From Pyronema omphalodes (taxonomy: Eukaryota > Ascomycota > Pezizomycetes > Pezizales > Pyronemataceae): a stretch of DNA of 64,000 bases. This document shows, one piece after another, positions 45,346 to 58,614 of this stretch. Every line of letters begins with the position of its first letter. The stretch's first letter is position 1. The DNA lies in assembly GCA_024516155.1 (NCBI GenBank), contig JAJJXM010000008.1, forward strand, positions 372,001-436,000. Reading direction: 5' to 3'. Under the pieces are notes generated by a model. The model saw nothing but the letters and a program-made list of their open reading frames with translations. It searched no databases and had not been told where the DNA came from. Both the position numbers and the translations under genes were made by a program.

Positions 45346-48300
45346 CTACATCGGTTTCCTAGCATACCCAAACACCGTTCTTAACCCACTTCCCATCTCC
45401 TTTGCCTCCTCAACAACCTGTCCAACAACTGCAGCCGCATCCTCAAAGCCTGCTGAACGCACCCACTTCTCCCAAACCCATCCAGTCAACAATCCAGCAA
45501 CCGCCGCAACATCCTTCGTACTTCCCTGGATACCACCAGTTTCCCATCCCTCCATTTTTCTCCTAACCTCCTCCTCAATATCCCTACTATCCTCTCCATC
45601 CTTTCGTGGCACCTTTGGTTTCACTACCGCTGGCGCAAGAGGCATCAAGATCCAACTTCTCATAATATCCGTAAACCCTGCTTGGTATAGCCTAGGAATC
45701 CACTTTGCGGTCGGTTCCGGATCCCTTCCAGAAGCCTGAAGAGAAGCGGAAAACTTTCCGAATAAGTTACTGGCGATAGGACCGGCGTTGATAGCAGCGG
45801 CGTCAAAGAGCGTGTACTCAAAGTAACCACCAGGTTTAAGAACACGCATACACTCACTGAGACAGCGGGTATATTCGTCGTCATCGCTGCTTGCAGGAGT
45901 GGAGGAGGTGGTGCGGAGGATAAGGAATAAGGTGCGTGCAGAAACGACGTCAAAGTGGTTATCCGGGAAGGGGAGACGGTAGAGACGGTCGACAGTGATG
46001 TGACGGTGGTTTTTGGGGCCCGAAAAGGCGGTTGGGCCAGAGGGACTGAGGGGTGAGGTGGGGGAAGTTGCAGTGGCGGGGGTTCGCTGGGTTACTGTGT
46101 AGACTTTCACAGCAGGATAGTCGAGAGCACAGTGCCAGCCCCAGTCAGCTATAGAAAGTTTTGTTAGTTAGGGTTTCAAAGATGGATGGGGTGGAGGTGG
46201 TTGTTGGTTAGGGTTTAGGGGTAGGTCTAGAGATGGAGGTGGAGGAGCTTACCAACTGGCATTCCACCGAGGTCAAGAACCCGACGTCTTTCCTGAGGTG
46301 GCTCCTTCTTTTCCAAGATAGCAGCAACAACAGCAGACTCGGGTCTCATAGTTCCCCGCTTTCGCCTTCCAGCTTGTACTAATATCTCATGTGCAGGCGA
46401 AAAAATCATCTTGCCAAAGTTCAACCACCGGCCGGCCATTAATGCCCACAAACTCGTCATAATCTCTTCCGATGCCTCTCGGAGCCTTGCCGCACCATCT
46501 TGTGTCTTCGGTCTCAAAGTTGCATTGCTTGGCCGCCTCTTACTAGGAGTTACCTGCAATGGGAAATCTTCTCTAAGGTGGCTGCAAATTCTGTGTGCCT
46601 GAATAGCATCGAACCTTGGTTCTCTCGAAACGAAGGCATCGTTATTTGCAGAGGCCTTAACAAACGATCGGAAAGCACGAAGGTATGCAGGATCCGGTTT
46701 AAGGCCTGGAGAAGGAGTCGCATCCGCTTCTGAAGAAGAGGTTTGGACGTCGACGTTGTAGGCGCTTGATCTTCGGCGCTTACCAGAGGCCTTTGAAATG
46801 CTGGTACGTTCGCTTCTTTGTGAGTAAACGCTCGCATGGCTGGGACGACGGGAAACCGCATCGCCGGATTGAAGAAAGTCGTCGCCACCGCTGCGTGCAG
46901 AGTCAATACCGCCGTCGGTGCTGGTTCTTGCAGAGGTGGTATTGCTGCGGGAAATTTGGCTGTCGCTGCGGAGTCGCAGAGGCGGGATGCTGACCTTGAC
47001 ACTGGGAGCGTCACTATCAAGGGAGTCGTGTTTGCTGGGAGGCCGCTCCAATGAAGGAATAGGTGAGGTGCTGATAGAAAGGTTGTTTTTCTGCGGGGGT
47101 GGAGGGGGATTTGAGTCATCCCATTTTTCGGTGGTGGCCGTGAATAATGTAGGGGAGGGAATGTGAATGTCGAGTCCTTCTGACGATCGCTGTCGGGATA
47201 TGCTGGGGATTACGCTGCTGCTGCTACGCTCTGAGTAGCTTCGACTGCTCTGCGTCAAAAATGGAGGAGGTGTTCGTCGCTCGCCAGGTGCTGACTCGTG
47301 GCGAATCTGTGGGAGCGTTCGAATGTTGGTATCGAGAGATAAAGGGCCGTTCTTTGGAGGAGGCGTCGGTGGTGCCGTCAGCGGCAGTCGAGGCTCAATT
47401 GATTCCTCCAATGACGGCGCTGTGCTTCGTGGAGGGGTTGTCGTCATAGGCACCGATCGCGGCCATGATCTCGGTGGTGTTCGGGGGGGAGGTGGCGCAG
47501 AATTGCTGTCAATGTAGGAAAGGTGATTATTATCCAATGTCGAGCGTTTGCTATCAATGTACGAAAGATGACTATTGCTGTCGACGTATGAAAGGTTGTT
47601 ATCCAATGTCGAGCGCTTCGTCCGTGGCCCTGTGGTACTGTCCGCAGTTGACCGTGGCGATATAGGCGATATATCTGGACTACGTGAACGTGCAGATGCT
47701 GCTGATGATAAATGTCCCCGCGCCCCTGGCATTTCAGCATGTAATAAAAACATTCCCTTTTCATCACCACTGGCATCAATGTCCGTCTGTGATGCTGAAG
47801 CCTCTCCATCTGCATATGAATCATCCTCATCCTCTTCCTCAAACAAGTCGTCATACTCCTGGTACACTGCATCCTGTCCCCTAGCACCCGCCGCTGGTCG
47901 ACTTCGATTCTTCCGAAATGTCGTTGGATCAAACTCCTCAGCCACGCTGTTCTTCTTGAGGCCACGTCCCAGCAGACTCCGCTGGCTTCGGGAACTTCTC
48001 GGGGCCATAATCGTTTGGAGTGTTGCAAGTGTTGCGTTGGTGTTTACCGACGAGACAGTTGATGTTGTGGGGGACAGAGACCTTTTGTGGAAGACACCGG
48101 AACTCTGGCGCCGACGGGATGCTACAGGTGAGGAAGTTGCTTCTTCTTTCTGCTGGGTGGTGGAGGACTCGTTCGACCCATAAGACGAAAATTGCCCTTG
48201 AAAACGGAGTGAGAGTGGGTCCTGGGAGGCCATTGCTTTTGAAGTTGGTTGATCAGGGATTCCTGTATTCGATACACTATTTACCCCTTGATTTGCGCTA

Positions 48301-48752
48301 TTGTACGTACAATAGATGGCCGCGCTTGAGAAGCCTGCCCGTGGGCTCTTTGACCTGGAACCGAGGGCACCGAGGCGGAAACGGGACATACGGGAACAGC
48401 CTTGAGAACCCTGGGAACCTTGAGTACGTTGTGTTCTTGGGGCAGGCAGTTGGGGGATTTGTGACAGTTCTGGCAGTTCTGGCAGTTGCTTCTCTGTCTT
48501 TATTTTTGTTTTTGTTTTTGTTTTTGGATTTCGTAATATTTTTTGCCATTCTGCCCTTTCAGTTTCCATTTTTATTTTCCCATTTCCCCCATCAATCCCA
48601 TTCCCCCTTACTGTACCCTCTGAATATCTCCCTTGCGCACTCGCAGCTCTCCGTCCTCCCTCTATTTCTGCTGTGGGAAGAGCTTCCCTTGTACTGTCCA
48701 AAAATCCCGCGGTCGCTCGCTCAGCAAGTAGTGGCTGCGGACGGTGTCGCAT
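45346..48752 (-). CDS. SAM-dependent class I methyltransferase with long disordered N-terminus
   Basis: Exons 46253-48752 and 45346-46148 (minus), 1,100 aa. Intron 46149-46252 (GTAAGC donor, CTATAG acceptor, phase 1) splits motif I: RRVLDLGGMPV|ADWGWHCALDYP. Residues 1-700 are low complexity (Ser/Pro/Arg, an acidic DLFEEEDEDD stretch, repeats of STLDNNLSYIDS). A helical region with FRSFVKASANNDAF and ICSHLREDFPLQV precedes the Rossmann fold. Post-motif regions include LYRLPFPDNHFDVVSARTLF and CMRVLKPGGYFEYTLFDAA. This is a methyltransferase-11/25-like protein of unknown substrate. Translation could instead begin at the in-frame ATG 48233 (MASQDPLSLRFQGQFSSYGS), which looks more like a natural N-terminus and would give 927 aa. 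Confidence 0.82.
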
Positions 48753-51700
48753 CTTGAGTATCGGAGGGTACAGGAAATAAACGGCACGAGTTAGTCCTAG
48801 AGTCTATCCTAGTGTATGCTAGAGCTAGATGCGACGCTCGACGCTTTTTCGGCGAACCTAAAGGAAGGGAAGCTTGGGAACTTGGGAATAGGCGATACCA
48901 CAATGAGCAGACACAGAGCGCAGGGATAAAAACTCCCTGGGCTCCCCGGGAATTGTAGAAATGACGGAGGAGCTAGACTACATCTACTATGGCTAGCTAC
49001 AAAGCGGTCCAAACGTGTGGGGTGGCGCGGAGGGTGGATAAAATGGATGGGTATATTTGAGTCGACAGTGGCGATGGATCGATGAGGGATCAGGATTTTG
49101 GAGGAGGGAGATGCTGAAGAATTTTGAAGACAATTATGAAACGGGGGCAACAAGGGGAAGTGGGGGGAAATGGGGAAAATGGGGAAAATGGGGGGGATCA
49201 CGAAGTTAAAGCTGTCTGTCTGTCGAATTGTTAATTGTTTGGGATGGAGGGGGTTAGAAAGTGCAGTGAGCACGGTCAGTCACAGACGGGACAACCGTCG
49301 TAATGATGCAGCACTCGCAACAGATGCCGCACTTTACTTTTACATACAGCAGCCTGAACTTTACCGTGCTCTGCAGCAGCGGTAATGCGGTCAGCGCAAC
49401 GCAATATGCAATGTAGCTCATCGCTCAACTTGAAAATCACTTGAAAGCAGCGGATATGTGGCATCTTTTCTATTACGTGCTATTACTGTCTACATCGCAC
49501 AGCATCAAATTCCTGTTCACGGATTGATCACAGACGGTACTCCTGCGCACCAGTGCCGGTAGGAGTTCGGGAGTGGGTGCACAAGGGCACAAGGGGGGGA
49601 GTGTGGGATGCACAGAGACTCAGAAGTTGCAGAGGTTGCACAGGAGCTGCGAGCATCAAATGCAAGTCTTCATGCCAAAAGTACTCTAGCTGACGGTCGT
49701 GTCCGTAGACTAACTGTTAGTATCTATTATTGATATTTACAACATGAAAATCCATCGAGCGTTAAAGGGCAAGAATTCCAGAAAAGCCAATCAGAAATAA
49801 GAAGCTTAAAAATCAAGATCAATGCATTACACAAAGATATCAAGGCCAAGATTAACGGATAGAATTCCTTCTTGCCTTGACAACGTTCTGGGGTCTTTTG
49901 ACAGCTGACAGCGTCCTAGTTACTCCCTAGACCCTGATATATATGCTCCTTAAAGGCCACTCATATCTAATCCGATGTAATATCGAATTATTACCCTCGT
50001 AACGACAAGCACATCTGTCTTCCCAACGAGTAGCGTTAAAGCTGGAATCTGATCTCGATCACTCCCGTGCCATCGTCCTGGGTGTAGTTGTCGTACAACC
50101 TTGGAGGCGTTCAAAGTGAAGTCAATCTGCAACGCGAGGAAGTGGCTGAGTGCACTATGACAACATGTAGGCTTTTTCGGTACTGTGCGTAAGAGTAGGA
50201 TTAAATGTTGGTTTTGGAGGAATTAAATTTCTATACATCTAGCCTCAATTCTTTGGCCGGGTACCGTATTCGTGAGGCGAAGAACGGCACAGAAAGGGAT
50301 GCGGCGTTATGTCAATTAAGTCCTTTCTGCTCGGGCATATCACGAACGAATGGGAATATTTCTGGCCTCCACATCGGGCCCGCATATTTAGCGACTCCAC
50401 TCACGCAAACTCCGAGATCAAATGACTTTTGGCATTCTTAGTATCCAACCATATCGCCGCTTCTGCAACCGTACGGCGCTCTAAATCTTATGTACGAAAG
50501 TAAAAATACCGAAGCGAAGAAAGCGAAGACCCTGCTGCACATCACAGTTGACGAGGTCTTGATGCCGCCTTTTTTGTGGAGCACTCTAAGGCACGTGACG
50601 ATTTAAAGTGGATCTTGTGTTCATCGCCTAAGATAGGGTATCTTTTCAGGCCTCAGCCACTCCCTCATCCGCTTCCTGTACCTACAAACCGCCACAAAGC
50701 ATAGCCGTAATACTCTGGAAATCCCGTTCAACACCGCGTCCCCGTCCTAATAGTTGTTTACGGTGGCCGACGGCGACCTTGAAGAGTCCCGATAAACCGG
50801 TGTCGGCTATACTATGTACCACGCTTCTACGGGACTTCGCCGCTCGTCAGCATTTAATTTCAAAATCGGGCAAAATTCGGTGCATTTTAACAAGTTTCCG
50901 TTATTCTTGCCAAGCCCTTGGCTAGGATGTTCTTAACGGCCTTCCAGAAGCTAAGTTGGCCTTCCCAATTTCCAAGAAAACTAATGGGTTTTTCGGCTAG
51001 AAACAAAGGTTAAAATGGAATGGCCCACTTACCTTAACATTTCTAGTTTACAGCTAAAATTTATGTGCCTGACTAACTTGCTAGCTCGCTACTTAAGCTT
51101 GACCTTGAGACAGCCGCGGCGGACCCTAGAGGACTCTAAGGGATGCTAGTAAGGACCAACAAATACACTTGACTCTTTCGGATACGAACTAATAGCTGAA
51201 CCTCCTGGACGTAATTTCTTCGACCTCTTAAGGAAACAAGGACACCAGGGCTCCAAGGGAAAACGAGACGAATATTAGTTAGACCAACTCCACAACTACA
51301 CACAACTACCGGTTGATCCCCGCTGTCACCTTGCAGAAACACGTGCAGAGGCTGAGTTCACCCCGGATGTGTAATTTCCCCTGAGACTCTAGAGATTCTG
51401 TGGTGAGAAAGAGCCTGAAGAAAATTTTGGGAGTAGAAGGTTTGGGGATGGCGGTGAGTATATGATATGAGATGGCGGTGATGCAAGAATAGGAGAAATC
51501 AGCGTGATATGGCTGATATACTCGTCTCACTGGGGTAGTGATGCCATGGTAAGGTATAGGATAGGGATGGTATTTTAGAGGGATTGCCATGGGGTGGGCA
51601 CTGTAAACTTGACACTTATCCGACGCAACTCACGATGCGATGGTGAGAACCGTTGGGGTTGAGTTTAATCGGTGGGATGCCCAGGAAAGCCCAAAGAACC

Positions 51701-54700
51701 GGTTTCATGCCCAGAAGATCCAGCGGGTGTAGGAACCTAGAACTTGAAGGGCTTATCGACAAAGTTCTTGTTCTTCAGAAACAGCTCTAAGGCTGCGTCG
51801 GCGAAAAACTTCGGTATCTGATGAAACATTCATTTCTTATGACCTTCTTTCGAGAGCTGATGGGTACCAGGTTGGTTTACATGTCAGAAACAAATGACCA
51901 GAACAAGTCGTTATCGTATCCGCTTATGAATCCTTCTCTGCTATAACCCACGGAGTTCTCCAATGGGCCCTCCCTGACCCCCCTGGGAAAGACAGAGACG
52001 AGGGTCTACATTAATAGAGCAAGTCATTATGCGGGGCCGTTGAACCGTGGCTTGTTGCTCCAGTCACACACCTCGCCTCTCGCCTCTCGTGTTCATACCA
52101 TGCTGTGACGTTTCTCCGAGACATCTTGAATTTGCGAAACGGGAAACAAGAAACAAACCGAGACACATACTTACTCCTTTTTCCATGTAGTTCCTTGTTC
52201 CTATTCGACAAAACCGGAAGTCGCAAACCAATGCATCTTCCACAGACTCTATGCCTAACAAGCGGTCAACAGTGATGATCCTTTTTATGCAACAATATGC
52301 AGGTACCTGCTAGCGACAGTAAGGCGTATCTTAGATTCCCTGGAATATTCCACACGGCGTCTAGCTCTCTCGACGGCGGTTTTGAAGAGAATAACGGCTT
52401 CAAAGTTAAATCACAGATTAGATCGGAACGGAACGGGGAGGATTTTTTTTTTCTTCTTCCCTTGAAAGGCACTTTGAAAGGCTCTGCGCAGAAGTGCGTG
52501 CCTAGAAAGATGGAATTTTGAATCCTGAATTCGGGATGTAGATGCGGAACATTCCGTCATCGAGGATTAAGGTGATTTAAGGTACAGGACTAGGATAGGT
52601 TACAAGATCAGATTTTATAAACCAAGAGACAAGAAATCACATCTTATGGTAGGCCGCACAATACGACTTCCGAAGACTTGCATGTCTAGATGCAGCAATA
52701 TGGTTCACCGACAGTCTCGGCAACTTATGAGTATGTAGAACAGCTGTGGCGTTTCGGATGTCTGTCCTACATCGGAGCAAACTTGATAAAATAATCATTC
52801 ACTGTATTTCACGGAATCCGACTTTTCCTCATGGGAAGTTTTTCTTTTCTCATTCACACTCCGAAGTTATGTATGGTTTGTATAAAAAAACAATATTCAA
52901 AGATTCGGAATACAACCGGACCCCGTGCTCATATGTCATGAATCTCACAAACTAGTCAACACGTGCACCACACCAAAACATTTCCCACCAATTTCCCACG
53001 CGAGTAAGGTGTGTGTGAAGATCACGGATATCTAGCATATCCTTAAGCAGGGCAACAAATTTATGACGATATGCAATGTGTTTTTTTTTCCGCGTGGGAA
53101 ACACATGGCGGGGTCAAAGGGCGAAACACACCCACCACACTCCAGGAAACGAAGTGTAAGATTGATTAATGAAGTTGTATGGTGCATACATATTCATGAA
53201 GCACGCTCTACTTGAATAGGGTTGAGGTCTGTGAACTTGACTAAGATTGGATTGTTAGCGGTCGGATAGCCGCCCCTCGCGTCGGCGAGGCGGGTGGGAG
53301 CGGAAGCGCGGGTAGTGGAGTGTATGCAAGAATTCTAAATGCATGAAATGGAAGAAGAATTTGATTGTGAGCGGCTGTCTACATATAAAAAAACCAAAGT
53401 AGAGATCTTGAATCTTTCAATGCTTTTTTTAGTACAAGAGAATGCCAACCGAATGTTAGTAACCGTTTCGGTTCGGGTTATTTTAAAATCGGATCTACGC
53501 AGCATACGAGCCTCCCGTGTCCGGACGCCGATCTCGGAAGGCGAAAAGGCAATGCACATGTGTCGAATCTACCCGGCGCTTAATCCCGTTGATATTATAA
53601 ATCATTCTGTTAATTTGAGAGCTAAGTTTATATCAACACCAACTACTGAGTGCGGCCTCTTCACTGCGCTTAGATAAGTATTTCAAGCGCCATATGGCAT
53701 ACTATGCACTGTATGTACGATTGTACAACATGATTGCCGGGGTTTCTTTATCATTACCAGAGATAAAGACAATAATACTATTTAAATCTTTAATAGACAC
53801 AGAGAACTTGTACGACACATAAGCGGTGACTTTGAAGACGTCTGTTTGTACCACTGCACAACATCGGAGCTCGTCCCTTTTCGTCTCAATGACCCGGCTT
53901 AAGCTTTTGCTCCGAAGTTGTATTGTATGAAATATTTGATGAAAGATAATCACTACATGCATAAGATGATAACGATATTATGTCTATGCTTTTACAATGC
54001 ACCACTTGTCATCAAAAACGTGAGATTACGGGACGTTACAGTCTACTGAAGTTGTTCGCAACCAGTATACAAATTTGGATTCTGGGCAACCCAAGAAATG
54101 TATTCGAGGCGTTGGAGTTTGTAACTGAATCATAGCTGCAGCTGTACCAAGTTCACGGAGAACAGCAGATGTACGGTGAAAGCAGATAGCTGATAGGTAT
54201 CATGCTTATCGCAGATCAATTATTGATTGATCGCACACCGGATAACCAAGTCATTCAAGAGCCATAATTCTCGTGGTTCAAACAGAGCCGGTCTCAGAAA
54301 TTTCTAAACATATATACACACATTTATCCGCGACTCAGTTCAGACACTCTATCATATTACTCGGAATGTAATCGCAGAGGTCTGAACGTTATAGGGCTTC
54401 ACCGGGAAAACATATCACATCGCCGGGTGCTTACCCATATTCCATCTTTCCGGATCTTGGGGCTCGGGAGATTACCAATGATCTCAAGGCCGATCCTGGG
54501 ACCGGTGAATTGATTCAGATTCAGTTGCGTTTATTAGTCTCTGATTGGTCGGTAAAAGATATCAACGTACGTGCTGAGAATAGATATACTAGCACGACGG
54601 AGAAGTGCACTTTTGCAACGAAAGGAAAGCTGCATCAAAACCGATGCAAGAGTTATACATAGACTGAATAAACGTAACCGGTCAAGATATTCTATCACTT

Positions 54701-57700
54701 GAGGTTGAAGCTGAAGCTGAAGCTTGAACCCTCATCTTTGACGTTCATTTCGTTTTCGAATTTCAATGGTACCTGGTTCGCACGCCTCAAGTCACTGATT
54801 CACCTCGGTCATCTCCCGACGTCACAATAAGTGCAATACAGAGACATAAGTGAAGATACAAAGCCAAACGTGCACTTGAACCCATACCATGGTAGCGCTT
54901 TGATCTCAACTCACAAAATATGTACACTTCTGCATGCGAGCCGAGGATTCAGTCGATCATAGGGCTCCACGGGGGTCCAGCACGAATCAAACACTGAGAT
55001 TGTGTTATCAAGTTTGAAAACACAAACTACTTGCTTTTGAGAAATGGTAAAACCACTCACTTGAATAATGTTGATTTGAATTTCGTAATTTTTCACTTCG
55101 CTAAGCTCTAAAAGTTCTGACGCCTCGATCTCAAGCACGTCTCAAGGAGTCTCAAGCCTCATCCTTCTGGAAATATCTTCCAAGGGTTCTACGCACATTT
55201 GTCTGACATTTACGCATGTCTTAAGCCTCATACCAACGCCATGGATCTACTGTGCTGATGAACATGGCGCTGGAGTTTCCGATTGGCTTGCTTCAGATAC
55301 CGCGAGTTTACAATTATCAGTCTTCCACAAGATAATAGCACTACTGACATATGAGGAACGCCATAAGGAAATTCTATGTAAAACGTCACCTATTTATAAA
55401 TTTTGTTCACTTGTATTATCAACACCATACTCCTGCTGATTCGCTACGGATAGCTGCATACTAATAATCTCAGAAATTCTACAGTTTCGGTATCTGCACT
55501 TGCAGTTCAATGTAATGGCTCATAGTTAAACAGTAACAAAGAAGTTTTTTTTTTCTTACATAATAATCTTACCCTTACGCGGACACACTGCCTTACTCAC
55601 GAACGGTCCTTTATTCAGATGTTTTGATATCGTAAGCTTTGCGGATCTAGCTCCGAAAGCGGGCTGTATTTATCTTCGACCAAGTTCTAGACTTCTGGAG
55701 TATATCTTCTTGAGAACCAGATGAACTAGACAATAGAGAAACTCGGGACATTTTTCATCATGCTTTTTCTTATATCACAAGACACTGGATATACGTCCAC
55801 TTCTCTTGAAAAGCCATTGGTCATGTGATTATACTTGTAGGGCTATAGATCTAAACCTACGTTAGCAAGTTTATCTCCGTAGCCCAGGCTCCCAACGACA
55901 ACGCTAAATCTGGTGATTATTTCCTTCGGCCCCCCAAATCGTATCATTGATTACGGCCCCCATTATACGGCCCCCATGAATACCTGGTATTTTGAGTATT
56001 CATGTATATGTTAACTACGCAACTAAAAATCCGCATCTCCGTCTCCGAAGTTTCCGGTTGATCGAAATGGAATAGAAAGACTAGTTTTTCATCATCGGAG
56101 ATCGTAAGAATCATAAAACCAAGAATGTATGTACTTCAAGCCTAATGCGAAATTCTCAAGCATACCCCTCCACCCCGCTTGTCATGCGCCTACCAGTGTG
56201 CATCTCCGACCGACTCTGAGGTTCATTGTGTCCCCGGTAGTCCTAGCTCAACATTTAAATCCATCTATTGATCTGCAGTTTCCGTTTTTCTCCGTACATG
56301 AAGGTGCGTCAGTTGACTCAGTTCCGTTGCGTCAAATACGATCCTTCTGCTATTTCCGACGCTGTCCCAGGTCACTCCCGCACCCGCTTCTGCACGTAAG
56401 CGAATTGTAACTTAGAATTGCCTTGCAAGCGCGTCTTGTAGTTGAGTTCCGAGACATCGTACCGTCGCTACGTAATGTGCCATTCTGTACTCGATGAGAT
56501 TTTCACATGCGTATTTCAAAACCGCCTTCTACCTTTGTTAAAAAGCGTTGAGCATTTTCTACATCCAGATCGCCGTATTGCGAGCGACGGCGTGATCTTC
56601 GGTGCCTCAGCTTCCCAGGACTATGTACCTACAGGGCTACTCCTTCGCAAGCTTCTACTTTTAGATGACGGAGCACATAGACAGGCTGTTAGGGAGACGT
56701 TAGTTGCTCCAGAAAGTCTCAGAAGGCGACGAAGAATTTAGTTAAAGACTTAGAGGCGGGGATAGGGCGGCGGGTGTAGATCGGTTCGTTTCACTCCGCG
56801 GCGTATCGAATTGACGCCGTTGACGCGGGTGATCCAACGGAAGCGAAAGGGCGAATCGGGCGGTCCGTTGTGCGCGATCCGATGCTAATGGTCATCGGCC
56901 GTTACATGCTTCCTACATCCACAACCCTTCACATACAACTTCACAATTTTCTTTAATTTTTCTGTACACACGGCAGATGAAAAAAATATCATATAGGAGA
57001 CTAATCCCATCACTGTTATTGTCTGTAAAAGATCACTCCTATTTGCCTGTAGTGTAGCCGGCCTCCAATATCTCGCCGTCGCCCTTTCGGCATATGGCTT
57101 GATCTACAGTGCGGAGATATCAGGGGTTGTCGCAGTTTGTCGCGGAGGTGTAAGGGCGATAGATTTGGTTTGATGGACCCGGGTACCTGTGCCGGATGTC
57201 TAGATGCTCTCTAGACCACCTGCTATGTGGGGGGCTTAAGTCCCCAAGGTTCAAGGTCGTTACTAATCCCAGCAAAATCTGGCGGAGCCTCCGAAGAAGA
57301 AGCTGCGATCATTTGTACTGAAGGGGCTTGCCATTTGGAGATGAGAGACTACTGAAAATGGGTGATGGTGAGGGTCTGTGCACCGCGGGGGGTTAGGTGA
57401 GATGTCAGCTGTTGCAGCAAGTTTTGAAACTCGTCTTTATGCACGTTAATTTTTAAGCGATAAGTCGGTCGATGAATACTGAGTGGGATGAAATGATCAG
57501 CAGTTGTTGGTTAGTTGGTGAAGTTCTTCACAGATGTTGGTGATAACTTCAGGGCCCGCGTACGTTTACCTTGGATCAGGGTTCATAAACAAGGCGAAAA
57601 TTAAATCGGCATTGAAATCAGGATATTTTCGGCGCGGAATCGGACTGGATATTTTACAATCTCTCCCCTGAGATATGAACTACCGAATACAGATGGCAAT

Positions 57701-57811
57701 ATACCGAATACCATAACTAATGTCCACTGCATAATTCATGCAGAATTTCCTCAACATCGCGCTCGAGGCATAAAACTACCTGTCAATTCCGATTACAGGT
57801 TAGAATTCAAA
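48753..57811. other. 9-kb gene-poor region
   Basis: No supported gene. It begins with the promoter/leader of the methyltransferase (G-rich GGGGAAAATGG repeats near 49160-49195). It then continues as AT-rich, stop-dense sequence on both strands with a few GC-richer islands (53255-53310 and 56755-56900). A 10-12-bp inverted repeat around TTTCCCACGCG lies at 52991-53002 and 53091-53101. The content suggests old, decayed repeats, but none could be classified by eye. Confidence 0.45.
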
Positions 57812-58093
57812 TTAATCTTCGTTAATTAAAATAATAAACTTTTCATGCAGCTGCCAAAATGTATCTTCGCATTTCCTTTGAATTTCCCTCAAGCTTGAAT
57901 AGAACCGAGTGATAAAGCATGTACGGCTGGAGGCAGGGATATGCATGCCTCCGGTGGGAATACGTATCCGTCCGCCCGCTTGCGGCTGAGGAACGGTAAA
58001 TACCGTACGGTCATACTCTATAAACGTGTTCTTGCGGTCCTGCGGGAATCGGATAGATGGGATCGTCCCGCTAACTGTTGACGATGAATTCAT
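57812..58093 (-). pseudogene. Truncated cupin-like fragment (uncertain)
   Basis: Minus-strand ORF of 93 codons from an ATG at 58093. Its first 55 codons are GC-richer than the flanks and read IPSIRFPQDRKNTFIEYDRT, VFTVPQPQAGGRIRIPTGG and MHIPA. This resembles the start of fungal small cupin proteins just before their metal-binding His motif. The expected HWHEKY-like block is absent in frame, although LHEKF occurs 30 codons later after apparently non-homologous sequence. No further cupin strands were found downstream. It could be a decayed gene, or an exon with an intron I could not place in frame. Confidence 0.3.
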
Positions 58094-58614
58094 TGCTTTT
58101 TATTCGGACTTCAGTCTGAAGCGGGAGACTTCGGTATGTTGAGGGAATAGTTTTTCAAAGTATGAAGATTACCGGTGAGAGCTTCAGGAAAGCTAAGGAT
58201 GGAATTTTTCTAAAATCGACTCATGCTCGTAATGGTAGACATGGATCAAGTCATGAGCATCTGTTGGGTTACACTCTTACGTTATTGATATCAAATGGTC
58301 CCCAATTCACAGGTTGGTGAAGGTTGTAATACAAGAGGAGAACGGGGGGCGAGTATTGATTGTCAAAGTAATTCATATGTGACGGAGATTCTTGAATAAA
58401 AAGATTACTACACGTATATTATGGACGAGCTATTAAGTGGAAAGGAAAGATAAGCATGAAAACAAGACTGCGCAATCATACGGCCCTTTTTGCTGTTCAC
58501 GCTCTATATTCTATGGGCAGATACCAATTCGAAACTACGGTTTCACTCAAGTATGTTTCCAACAGGTATTTTTCATTTTTAAACAGATACTACATTGAAA
58601 CCCAAACTAGCTGA
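58094..58614. other. Spacer, no gene seen
   Basis: 3' flank of the GH105 gene; AT-rich, nothing recognised. Confidence 0.4.
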
